From assembly GCA_038229135.1 (NCBI GenBank), contig JBBROS010000004.1, positions 61,261 through 125,260 on the forward strand: DNA of 64,000 nucleotides. The letters run 5' to 3'. This document shows positions 26,003 to 33,371 of the stretch, one piece after another. The notes under the pieces were generated by a model, which made no database searches, had not been told where the DNA came from, and saw only the letters and a list, made by a program, of their open reading frames with translations. Numbering within the stretch: the stretch's first letter is position 1; each line of letters starts with the position of its first letter. This DNA comes from JBBROS01 sp038229135 (GTDB taxonomy: Bacteria; Pseudomonadota; Alphaproteobacteria; Acetobacterales; Acetobacteraceae). The translations under genes and the position numbers were made by a program.

Positions 26003-26458
26003 ATGTCGCAGCGCAAGCACAGAGGGCCCGACCTGCCGCTGGACCACAGCGTGGGCTACCAGGTGCGGCTCACGCATCGGCTGATCCAGCGGGAGCTGGC
26101 GGTGCGGATCAGCCATCACGGGGTGACGCTCGGGATGTGGTATTTCCTGCGCGTGCTGTGGAACGAGGACGGGCTGACGCAGCGCGAGCTGAGCCGGCGG
26201 ATCGGGACGATGGAGCCGACGACGCTGAGCGCCATCATGGCGATGGAGCGCGAGGGCATCGTAGAGCGGGTCCGGAACGCGGAGGACCGGCGCAAGATCA
26301 ACATCTACCTCACCGATCGCGGGCGCGGGCTGCGGGCGCAGCTGCTGCCGGCGGCTATCGCAGTGGTGGACAAGGCGCGGGCCGGGTTGTCGGGGGCCGA
26401 GGTCGAGACGCTGCTCGGGCTGCTGAAGCGCGTGCAGGCGAACATGGAGGCCGAGTGA
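26003..26458 (+). CDS. MarR-family transcriptional regulator
   Basis: Dimeric winged-helix regulator of 151 residues, divergent from the liv operon. The winged HTH spans about residues 55-100: LTQRELSRRIGTMEPTTLSAIMAMEREGIVERVRNAEDRRKINIYLT, including the wing Asp-Arg-Arg typical of MarR. Flanking helices provide dimerisation and, in the family, ligand binding. MarR proteins next to aromatic-catabolic genes usually repress until an aromatic acid or its CoA ester binds. The palindromes at 25918 and 28959 are its likely operators. The stop overlaps the next small gene (TGATG). Confidence 0.93.
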   Translation: MSQRKHRGPDLPLDHSVGYQVRLTHRLIQRELAVRISHHGVTLGMWYFLRVLWNEDGLTQRELSRRIGTMEPTTLSAIMAMEREGIVERVRNAEDRRKINIYLTDRGRGLRAQLLPAAIAVVDKARAGLSGAEVETLLGLLKRVQANMEAE

Positions 26459-26640
26459 TGCCGTTGGTCCGGATCGAGGCGGTGCAGGATGCGGCGAGCG
26501 GGCGATATGGGCTCGAGATCTACCACCCGCACGACGCGGAGCGGCCCTTCGTGACCACGGCGCCGCGCTATGCCAGTGCCGCCGCGGCGGAGCACGATGC
26601 GATCGCGACCCTGGCGGCGGCGGCGAGTGGCCAGCCGTAG
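26458..26640 (+). CDS. Small hypothetical protein (60 aa) coupled to marR
   Basis: Sixty-residue reading frame beginning in the marR stop codon, so probably co-translated. The sequence (MPLVRIEAVQDAASGRYGLE, then YHPHDAERPFVTTAPRYASA) is neither low complexity nor membrane-like, contains alternating beta-like and helical stretches, and has codon use like its neighbours. No family recognised. It could be a small partner or ligand-sensing accessory of the regulator. A repeat hairpin follows 21 bases after its stop. Confidence 0.6.
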   Translation: MPLVRIEAVQDAASGRYGLEIYHPHDAERPFVTTAPRYASAAAAEHDAIATLAAAASGQP

Positions 26641-26660
26641 CCGGACGCTGCCTGTCACCA

Positions 26661-26752
26661 TCGTCATCGCGAGCCGAAGGCGTGGCGATCCAGGGGCCGA
26701 CGGGGCTGCTCTGTGCGACTCCCGGATCGCCACGCTCCGCTCGCGATGACGA
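26661..26752. repeat. Long imperfect inverted repeat (intergenic palindromic element)
   Basis: Left arm (26661-26692) TCGTCATCGCGAGC..., CGTGGCGATCC; right arm (26721-26752) its reverse complement with a few mismatches, around a 28-base loop. The sequence type, CGTCATxGCGAGCxxAxxCGxxGCxATCC, is recognisable as a dispersed palindromic repeat common between genes in alphaproteobacterial genomes. It sits between convergent genes and could fold into a transcription-stopping stem on both strands. Confidence 0.75.
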
Positions 26753-26799
26753 AGACCATTCTTGAGCCGGCACTTGGCCTTAGGGTGCTCCGCTGCGGC

Positions 26800-27948
26800 T
26801 CAAGGCAGCGCGATCTCGCGGCCCGAGCGCGCGCTTTCCTGCATGGCCAGGCAGACCGCCATCGTCTGCATGCCCCACGCGCCGGACTGGAGCGGAGGCT
26901 GGCCTTCGCGCACCGCCGCCCATAGGGCGTCGATCACCTCGGCGCGGGCGACGTCCGGTGCTGGCAGTGCCTCGAAGCGGCGTTCCTCGCCGTAGATCAT
27001 CACCCCGCCGGGCATGGGGCGGAGGTCGGCGTGCTCGCAGCTGACGAGCACGGGGCCGAAATGGTTGTAGGCGGCGGGCGTGGACGGGAGCGGAGCTTCA
27101 TCTGCGCCGAAGGTGCGAGCGTCCTTGAGGGCGGCTTCGGCTTCGGGGGACACCCCCTCGAGGCGGGCGCGGGCGGCGCCGTAGTCGGCCGGGTCGCGGG
27201 GGTGGCCCATCTCGCCCATCCAGCCCATGCATTCGTCGCTGTCGAACCGGCCGTGGCCGCCGTAGGTGAGGCTCGCGAAGGCGCCGCAAGCGAAGCCGAT
27301 CAGGGCGCTGTAGGCGCTCTCGGTGCGGGCCGCGCGTCCCCACCCCGTGGCGTGCGCGCGGACGGTGCGGGCCGGGCTGCCGACGAGCAGGCGCACGAGG
27401 TCCACCTGGTGTGGCGCCTGGCTGACCAGGACTCCGCCGCCCTGGGCCGTGTCCAGCTCCTCCGGGCGGCGCGGGCGGTCGAGCCAGTCGGTGTGATTGG
27501 CCGCGTGCACCATCCGCACGGCGCCGAACCGCCCCGTTTCGATCATGGCGCGGGCACGGGCGTAAGGGCGGTCGAAGCCGTGGCTGTGGCCCACGATCAA
27601 CGCGACCCCGGCCGCATCCGTCGCGTCGATCATGGCCTGGCACTCCTCGAGCGACAGCGCCATCGGCTTCTCCACGAGCACGTGCAGCCCGGCGGCGGCC
27701 GCGGCGCGCACATGGGCCAGATGGTGCTGGTGCGGGGAGGCGACGTAGACGGCGTCCAGGCCGGAATGGACGCAGAGAGCCTCGACGCTGTCGAAGGCCG
27801 GGCCATGCTGCTGCGCGAATCGGGCCCGGGCGGCGGGGCGTGGGTCGGCGGCGGCGGTGAGCGCCACCCGTTCGTCCAGCACGAACGTGGGCCGCATCAG
27901 CATGAAGGCGCGCCCGAGGCCGATGACCCCGAGCCGGATGGGCCTCAC
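26800..27948 (-). CDS. Gfo/Idh/MocA oxidoreductase, phthalate dihydrodiol dehydrogenase-like
   Basis: NAD(P)-dependent oxidoreductase of 382 residues. The N-terminal Rossmann domain has IRLGVIGLGRAF and the family motif VLVEKPMAL with the catalytic Lys; the C-terminal alpha/beta domain includes GGGVLVSQAPHQVDLVRLLVG with the conserved Asp/His pair. Known phthalate 4,5-cis-dihydrodiol dehydrogenases (Pht4/OphB) belong to this superfamily and have this size. Adjacency to a phthalate-type oxygenase and reductase makes re-aromatisation of a cis-dihydrodiol the favoured role. It starts at a GTG inside the reductase stop. The superfamily is broad, so a sugar substrate cannot be excluded from sequence alone. 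Confidence 0.8.
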   Translation of the reverse strand: MRPIRLGVIGLGRAFMLMRPTFVLDERVALTAAADPRPAARARFAQQHGPAFDSVEALCVHSGLDAVYVASPHQHHLAHVRAAAAAGLHVLVEKPMALSLEECQAMIDATDAAGVALIVGHSHGFDRPYARARAMIETGRFGAVRMVHAANHTDWLDRPRRPEELDTAQGGGVLVSQAPHQVDLVRLLVGSPARTVRAHATGWGRAARTESAYSALIGFACGAFASLTYGGHGRFDSDECMGWMGEMGHPRDPADYGAARARLEGVSPEAEAALKDARTFGADEAPLPSTPAAYNHFGPVLVSCEHADLRPMPGGVMIYGEERRFEALPAPDVARAEVIDALWAAVREGQPPLQSGAWGMQTMAVCLAMQESARSGREIALP

Positions 27949-28898
27949 GCGTCCAGGACGAGCAGGGATCTGGCCCGGGACACGCAGACCATCATGTTGA
28001 AGTTCCGCTCGGCGGGCGTCAGCACCAGGTCCCGATGGTCCGGGTCGCCCGCGATCACACGCGTCCGGCAGGTGCCGCACGTGCCGCTCTCGCAGGAACT
28101 GGGCACGGTGGCGCCATGCGCGCGCATTGCCTCGAGGATGGTCGTCCCGACCGCTACCTCGAACATCGCGCCCGACCGGGCGAGGCGAACGGGGAAGGGC
28201 ACGTCCTCGGCCCGTGGTGCGGCGAGGCCGGTGCCGAAATCCTCGAAGTGGAGTGCGCTCGATGGCCAATGGCCGGTCATGTCGCGCACGGCGGTCATCA
28301 GCGGGCGGGGGCCGCAGCAATACATGTGGGCGCGGCTCGGCGTCTCGAACACGGGCCACAGGTCGAACGCCAGGTCGGGGTCGCCCTCGTCGTGGTGGAG
28401 GGTGACATGGGGCGCGATCGCGGGGTCGGACAGCTCCTGGAGGAACGCGGCCATCGTCGGGGTGCGGGTCAGGTAGTAGAGGTGGAAGGGCGGCCCGCCC
28501 GTCGCGACCAGGTGGCGGATCATTGAGAGGATGGGTGTGATGCCGATGCCGCCCGCGACGAAGACGTAGGCGGGGGCCGGGACGAGGGCGAACTGGTTGC
28601 GCGGCGCCTGAACCCGGAGCGTGTGCCCGGCCTGGACCTCGTCGACGAGGCGCACCGAGCCGCCCCGGCCGGCCGTGTCGCGCTTGACGGCGATGACGTA
28701 GCGGTCGGTCTCGGCGGGGTCGTTGCACAGCGAGTAGGTGCGGGTGGGGCCGCCGGGCAGGTCGATGGCGATGTGGGCGCCAGGCTCGAAGCCGGGCAGG
28801 CGAGCCCCGGCCGGATCGCGAAGCTCGAACAGCTGAATGCCGTGGGCTGCGGGTTCGGCTCGGGTCACGCGGAGCTCGAGAATGGGTGCGCTCTCCAT
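27945..28898 (-). CDS. Phthalate-dioxygenase-reductase-type FMN/[2Fe-2S] electron donor
   Basis: Electron-transfer protein passing NADH electrons to a Rieske oxygenase. The 317 residues are ordered FMN domain (GAHIAIDLPGGPTRTYSLCNDP), NADH domain (FVAGGIGITPILSMIRHL, MYCCGPRPLM) and C-terminal plant-type ferredoxin with Cys269, Cys274, Cys277 and Cys305 (SSCESGTCGTCRTRV ... MVCVSRA). This is the layout of phthalate dioxygenase reductase (Pht2/OphA1) and related class IA reductases. The ATG at 28898 has GGAGAGAC before it; an earlier ATG at 28937 lacks conserved residues. It is divergent from the oxygenase gene, with the shared palindrome between them. Confidence 0.9.
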   Translation of the reverse strand: MESAPILELRVTRAEPAAHGIQLFELRDPAGARLPGFEPGAHIAIDLPGGPTRTYSLCNDPAETDRYVIAVKRDTAGRGGSVRLVDEVQAGHTLRVQAPRNQFALVPAPAYVFVAGGIGITPILSMIRHLVATGGPPFHLYYLTRTPTMAAFLQELSDPAIAPHVTLHHDEGDPDLAFDLWPVFETPSRAHMYCCGPRPLMTAVRDMTGHWPSSALHFEDFGTGLAAPRAEDVPFPVRLARSGAMFEVAVGTTILEAMRAHGATVPSSCESGTCGTCRTRVIAGDPDHRDLVLTPAERNFNMMVCVSRARSLLVLDA

Positions 28899-28958
28899 CT
28901 GCCGTCTCTCCTGGCCGCCACGCGGGCCAGCTTGCAAGGCCCTCGAGGGGACGATAAA

Positions 28959-28972
28959 CTTAGGAAGCTAAG
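28959..28972. promoter_or_regulatory. Operator-like palindrome CTTAG-GAAG-CTAAG (reductase/oxygenase)
   Basis: Perfect 5-4-5 inverted repeat, 61 bases before the reductase start and 20 bases before the oxygenase start. Core TTAGGAAGCTAA differs at two central positions from the liv/marR palindrome at 25918-25933. No other copy was noticed in the window, so the pair marks these two divergent promoters specifically. Confidence 0.7.
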
Positions 28973-28991
28973 TGATCAAGGGAGTCCTGCG

Positions 28992-30326
28992 ATGCTGACC
29001 CATCAGGAGAACGTGCTGCTGACCCGAGTCGAGGGCGACGCGCCGATGGGGCGGCTGATGCGGCGTCATTGGGTGCCGGCGGTGCTGTCGGAACAGGTGG
29101 CCGAGCGGGACGGCGCCCCGGTGCGGGTGCGGCTGTTCGGCGAGGATCTGGTGGCGTTCCGCGACACGGACGGGCGGCTCGGGCTGCTGGGCGAGTTCTG
29201 CGCGCACCGCAAGGCGTCCTTGGCGTTCGGGCGCAACGAGGAGTGCGGCCTGCGCTGCCTCTATCATGGCTGGAAGTTCGACGTGGACGGCAACGTGCTC
29301 GAGATGGCGAGCGAGCCGAAGGAGAGCGGGTTCGCGGACCGCGTGAAGCAGAAGGCCTACCCGGTGCAGGAGGCGGGGGGCTTCGTGTGGACATATATGG
29401 GCCCGCCCGAGCACATGCCGGCCTTCGAGCCGCCGCCGTGGGCGCCGACCGGGGCGGAGCAGGTTTCCATCGTGAAGATCGATTTGCAGTGCAACTGGGC
29501 CCAGATCATGGAGGGCCAGATCGACAGCGCCCACAGCTCGAGCCTGCACTCGTCGGACATGCGCCCGGCGCGGGTGGCGACAGCCGGCGCGCTCGACACG
29601 CACTGGACCCGGCCCAGCACGGACAAGTCCCCCCGCATCCAGGTGCAGGTGACCGGTTACGGCATGCGCTACGCTGCGATCAGGCGCCCGATCATGAACG
29701 CGGCCACCCAGGACTACGTGCGGATCACCACCTTCGTCGCCCCGTTCATGGCGCTGATCCCGCCCAACGCATCCTACAACGTGGCGAGCGTGATCGTGCC
29801 CAAGGACGACGGCGGCAGCTACTTCCACTTCATCGCCTGGGGAGAGCCCTCGAGCTGCGTGAGCACCGCGGCCTGGCGCAAATTCTGCGTCGCCGAACCC
29901 GGCGTGGACCTCGACGCGCAATTCCGCCCGGCGCTGCGGCATGCGCATAACGACTACCTGCAGGACCGTGCGGCGATGAAGGGAGGAAGCTTCACCGGGT
30001 TGCCCGGCATCCCGAACCAGGACATCGCGATGTGGGAATCGATGGGCCGCATCGCCGATCGCACGAGCGAGCGGCTGGGCGCGTCCGACATCGCGGTGAT
30101 CCAGTTCCGCCGCATCATGCTGGATGCCGTGGCGCGGTTCGAGGCGGGTGCCGCGCCGATCGGGCTCGGCGACGAGCGGATCCCGCAGGTGGCGCTTTGC
30201 TCCTACCAGGGGCTCGTGGCCAAGTCCGAGGACTGGCGCGGGCTCGGCGCCTCACCCGAGGAGCGCCGGGTGCTGGTGGGCATGGAGGCGGACGAGACGG
30301 AGCTGCTTGTGGCCGCGGCGGAGTAG
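28992..30326 (+). CDS. Rieske non-heme iron oxygenase, phthalate 4,5-dioxygenase-like
   Basis: Oxygenase component of an aromatic-ring hydroxylating system, 444 residues. The Rieske [2Fe-2S] site is Cys70-x-His72 ... Cys89-x2-His92 (FCAHRKASLAFG, CLYHGWKF). The mononuclear iron site is in DSAHSSSLHSSD, with bridging Asp178 and ligands His181 and His186; the third carboxylate ligand is further C-terminal. The opening MLTHQENVLLTRVEGDAPMG and the MGPPE segment are typical of the alpha-only phthalate 4,5-dioxygenase (Pht3/OphA2) branch, which needs no beta subunit; none is present here. The start at 28992 has GGGAG upstream. Exact ring substrate is inferred from its neighbours. Confidence 0.9.
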   Translation: MLTHQENVLLTRVEGDAPMGRLMRRHWVPAVLSEQVAERDGAPVRVRLFGEDLVAFRDTDGRLGLLGEFCAHRKASLAFGRNEECGLRCLYHGWKFDVDGNVLEMASEPKESGFADRVKQKAYPVQEAGGFVWTYMGPPEHMPAFEPPPWAPTGAEQVSIVKIDLQCNWAQIMEGQIDSAHSSSLHSSDMRPARVATAGALDTHWTRPSTDKSPRIQVQVTGYGMRYAAIRRPIMNAATQDYVRITTFVAPFMALIPPNASYNVASVIVPKDDGGSYFHFIAWGEPSSCVSTAAWRKFCVAEPGVDLDAQFRPALRHAHNDYLQDRAAMKGGSFTGLPGIPNQDIAMWESMGRIADRTSERLGASDIAVIQFRRIMLDAVARFEAGAAPIGLGDERIPQVALCSYQGLVAKSEDWRGLGASPEERRVLVGMEADETELLVAAAE

Positions 30327-30386
30327 GGCGCGACCGGGGCGCTCCGCGTCGCTTGAGAGTGAGGTATGAGGCGGTGTCCCGCTACG

Positions 30387-31379
30387 CTAGATTTTGAATG
30401 CTTCGAGCGTCTCGCGCGCGAAGAGCTCCTCGGGGGCCAAGTGTCGGTGCGAGAGGCCCTGCTCGTGGTGGTAGCGCAGGAAGGTCTCGAGCACGTGGCG
30501 GTTCTTGCCGAAGCCGTAGCTCCACCAATCGTCGCCCATCTCGCGCCGCGTCTCCTCCACGGCGGCGATCTGCCAGGGCAGCATCGTCTTGAGCGCTGCC
30601 GTGACCATGAGGCCCTCGTAGGTGAGGCGCTGGCTCTCGACGAAGGCCTTGTAGAGGCTTTGGGCCACCCACGGCGCGCGCTCGTACACCGAGCGGCGGA
30701 GCGCCACCACGTGCATGATGGGGAAGATGCGGGTGCGCTGGAAGTATTCGCGCTCGACGGGCACGAAGTCGGGGAAGAGGCGGCGGACGCGGGCGGGCTC
30801 CGAGTAGAAGGTGCTGGGCGCGCGGGCGGTCTGGAAGGCGTCGAGCTCGCCATCCGCCAGCATGCGGGCCAGCGTCTGGTCGGGGCCGATGGGCTGCAGG
30901 CGGATGCGCGGCGGCAGGTCGAGCTTCAGCTTCTCGATGCGCCCCGGCTCCTCCTCGCCGCCGCTGAAGTAGCTCGGGCTGTCGTGCGGCACGCCGAACT
31001 CGTCCTGCAGGATGCCGCGGATCCAGACGGGGGCCGTCATCTGGTATTCGGGTACGCCGATGCGCTTGCCCACCAGGTCCTGCGGGCGCTCGATGCCGGC
31101 TTGGGCGTTCACGTAGATGCTGGAATGGCGGAAGAAGCGGGACGGGAAGGCGGGGATGGCGATGAAGGGCGGGTCCTCCCGCTGCAGCGTGACGCAATAG
31201 GAGCTGAGCGACATCTCGGCCGCGTCGAACTCCTGGAAGCGGGCCATGCGGAAGAAGATCTCTTCCACGGGCAGGCTGAGATAGGTGAGGTCGATGCCGT
31301 CGACCGGGACGGTGCCGTTGGCCAGCGCCTGGGTGCGATCGTAGTCCCAGCAGGCGAGGGTGATGGGCAGTCGGGCCAT
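30387..31379 (-). CDS. 4,5-dihydroxyphthalate decarboxylase-like protein
   Basis: 330-residue protein opening LPITLACWDYDRTQALANGTV, the characteristic start of 4,5-dihydroxyphthalate decarboxylases (Pht5/OphC). The family shares a fold with periplasmic binding proteins but has no signal peptide here, consistent with a cytoplasmic enzyme. Other landmarks: FDAAEMSLSSYCVTL, GKRIGVPEYQMTAPVWIRGIL and a C-terminal WSYGFGKNRHVLETFLRYHHEQGL. In the known pathway it converts 4,5-dihydroxyphthalate to protocatechuate after the oxygenase and dehydrogenase steps. It is convergent with the oxygenase gene, 60 bases apart. Family members of unknown role are common, so function is probable rather than proven. 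Confidence 0.8.
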   Translation of the reverse strand: MARLPITLACWDYDRTQALANGTVPVDGIDLTYLSLPVEEIFFRMARFQEFDAAEMSLSSYCVTLQREDPPFIAIPAFPSRFFRHSSIYVNAQAGIERPQDLVGKRIGVPEYQMTAPVWIRGILQDEFGVPHDSPSYFSGGEEEPGRIEKLKLDLPPRIRLQPIGPDQTLARMLADGELDAFQTARAPSTFYSEPARVRRLFPDFVPVEREYFQRTRIFPIMHVVALRRSVYERAPWVAQSLYKAFVESQRLTYEGLMVTAALKTMLPWQIAAVEETRREMGDDWWSYGFGKNRHVLETFLRYHHEQGLSHRHLAPEELFARETLEAFKI

Positions 31380-31427
31380 GCGGGCCTCCTTCGTGGTGGC
31401 CGGAGGCTAGTCCGGTGTCCGGTCGCG

Positions 31428-31535
31428 TCAACCGCCGACGGCGCGGCGGAGCCGGCGGCATAGCCCATCGGTGGCAGCGACGGCGGCCAGGATGAGCAGG
31501 ATGATGAAGGCGACCTCGGGCCAGTCGTTCAGGCG
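31428..31535 (-). pseudogene. Remnant of an ABC permease C-terminus (PhnE-like)
   Basis: In the otherwise gene-free 31380-31628 space, the minus strand encodes about 36 residues, RLNDWPEVAFIILLILAAVA then ATDGLCRRLRRAVGG, ending in a stop. A hydrophobic helix with a basic tail after a W-x-E-V segment is how PhnE-type phosphonate/phosphite ABC permeases end. The upstream part in this frame is not permease-like and there is no start, so this looks like the 3' leftover of a deleted gene directly upstream of the decarboxylase-like gene. Confidence 0.45.
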
Positions 31536-31628
31536 TGCCCGACGGGCGCCGAGGAACGGCGCGAGAGGCGGGAGGTGCGGTTGCCGTGCCGACCCGGGCG
31601 GGCCAGCATGGGAATCGGAGGATACGCC

Positions 31629-33371
31629 ATGGATGAGCACCCGCGCATGCGGCCGGAGCAGTTGCGCTCGGCCCGCTGGTTCGGCCCGGCCGACCTGCGC
31701 AGCTTCGGGCACCGCAGCCGGGCGATGCAGATGGGTTACGCGCCGGAGGAGTGGGCCGGGCGGCCGGTGATCGCGATCGTCAACACCTGGTCGGACCTGC
31801 AGCCCTGCCACATGCACTTCAAGACGCGGGTGGAGGACGTGAAGCGCGGCGTGCTGATGGCGGGCGGCTTCCCGGTGGAGTTGCCGGCGCTGAGCCTGTC
31901 CGAGAGCTACCTGAAGCCCACGAGCATGCTGTACCGCAACATGCTGGCGATGGAGACGGAGGAGCTGCTGCGGGCGCACCCGGTGGATGGCGCGGTGCTG
32001 ATGGGCGGCTGCGACAAGACGACGCCGGGGCTGCTGCTGGGCGCCACTTCGATGGACATCCCGGCCATCTTCCTGCCCGCGGGCCCGATGCTGCGCGGCA
32101 ACTGGCAGGGCAACACGCTGGGGAGCGGCAGCGACAGCTGGAAGTATTGGGACGAGCTGCGGGCCGGGCGGATCACGGACCAGGACTGGCTGGGCGTGGA
32201 GGCCGGGATCGCGCGGAGCTACGGCACGTGCATGACGATGGGCACGGCGAGCACCATGACGGCGATCGCCGAGGCCGTGGGCATGGTGCTGCCGGGAGGG
32301 TCTTCCATGCTCGCCGCGGATTCGGGCCACATACGGCTTGCGAGCGAGTGCGGGCGGCGGATCGTGGGCATGGTGTGGGAGGATCTGCGGCCCAAGCGGA
32401 TCCAGACCCGGGAGGCCTTCCTCAACGCCATCGTCGTGGCCATGGCCATGGGGTGCAGCACGAACGCGATCATCCACCTGATCGCGATGGCGCGGCGGGC
32501 CGGGCAGGATGTGGGGCTCGAGGATTTCGAGCGGGCTTCGCGGCGCGTGCCCGTCATCGGGAACGTGCGGCCGAGCGGAAATGCTTATCTCATGGAGGAT
32601 TTCTACTACGCCGGTGGCCTCCGGGCGCTGATGGGGCGCCTGCGGGAGCATCTCGATCTCTCGTGCCTGACCGTCACGGGGCGGAGTTTGGGCGAGAACA
32701 TCGAGGGCGCGGCGGTGGTGAACGAGGACGTGATCCGGCCGCTGTCCAACCCGGTGTACGGCGAAGGCTCCTTGGCCGTGCTGCACGGGAACCTGGCGCC
32801 CGATGGCTGCGTGATCAAGCCGGCGGCGATGGACCAGCGCTTCCTGAAGCACCGTGGCCCGGCCGTGGTGTTCGACGATTACCCGAACCTGAAGAAGGCA
32901 GTGGACGACGACGCGTGGGACATCACTGCGGACCACGTGCTGGTGCTGCGCAACGCCGGCCCCCAGGGAGGGCCGGGGATGCCGGAGTGGGGGATGCTGC
33001 CGATGCCCAAGGCGCTCCTCAAGCAGGGGCATCGGGACATGCTGCGGCTGAGCGACGCGCGGATGAGCGGCACGAGCTACGGCGCCTGCGTGCTGCACGT
33101 GGCGCCGGAGAGCTGGGTGGGCGGCCCGCTCGCCCTGCTCCACACCGGCGACATGGTGAGCCTCGACGTGGATGCTCGCAGCATCCGCATGGAGGTGGAC
33201 GACACAGAGCTGGCCCGGCGCCGAGCCGCCTGGGTGCCGCCCGCGCCGCGCTACGAGCGGGGATATGGCTGGGCGTTCAGCAAGCACGTTCAGCAGGCCA
33301 ACGAGGGCTGCGATTTCGATTTTCTGCGCACCGACTTTGGCGCCCCTGTCCCGGAGCCCGTGATCTACTGA
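31629..33371 (+). CDS. IlvD/Edd-family sugar-acid dehydratase (L-arabinonate/D-xylonate type)
   Basis: Fe-S dehydratase of 580 residues. Three cysteines fall at Cys60 (TWSDLQPCHMHF), Cys128 (MGGCDKTTPG) and Cys201 (SYGTCMTMGTAST). These are essentially the positions of the [2Fe-2S] ligands in characterised L-arabinonate and D-xylonate dehydratases, and unlike 6-phosphogluconate dehydratase. It removes water from an aldonic acid to give a 2-keto-3-deoxy acid; which sugar acid is not decidable. The ATG at 31629 has GGAGG at 31617-31621. The stop overlaps the RraA-family gene (TGATG), so the two act together. Confidence 0.88.
   Translation: MDEHPRMRPEQLRSARWFGPADLRSFGHRSRAMQMGYAPEEWAGRPVIAIVNTWSDLQPCHMHFKTRVEDVKRGVLMAGGFPVELPALSLSESYLKPTSMLYRNMLAMETEELLRAHPVDGAVLMGGCDKTTPGLLLGATSMDIPAIFLPAGPMLRGNWQGNTLGSGSDSWKYWDELRAGRITDQDWLGVEAGIARSYGTCMTMGTASTMTAIAEAVGMVLPGGSSMLAADSGHIRLASECGRRIVGMVWEDLRPKRIQTREAFLNAIVVAMAMGCSTNAIIHLIAMARRAGQDVGLEDFERASRRVPVIGNVRPSGNAYLMEDFYYAGGLRALMGRLREHLDLSCLTVTGRSLGENIEGAAVVNEDVIRPLSNPVYGEGSLAVLHGNLAPDGCVIKPAAMDQRFLKHRGPAVVFDDYPNLKKAVDDDAWDITADHVLVLRNAGPQGGPGMPEWGMLPMPKALLKQGHRDMLRLSDARMSGTSYGACVLHVAPESWVGGPLALLHTGDMVSLDVDARSIRMEVDDTELARRRAAWVPPAPRYERGYGWAFSKHVQQANEGCDFDFLRTDFGAPVPEPVIY

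Noticed and set aside
29000..31380. Reading the decarboxylase-like protein as a periplasmic binding protein
   Set aside because: No signal peptide, and the N-terminal LACWDYDRTQAL segment and neighbours fit the decarboxylase family better, although the fold is shared.
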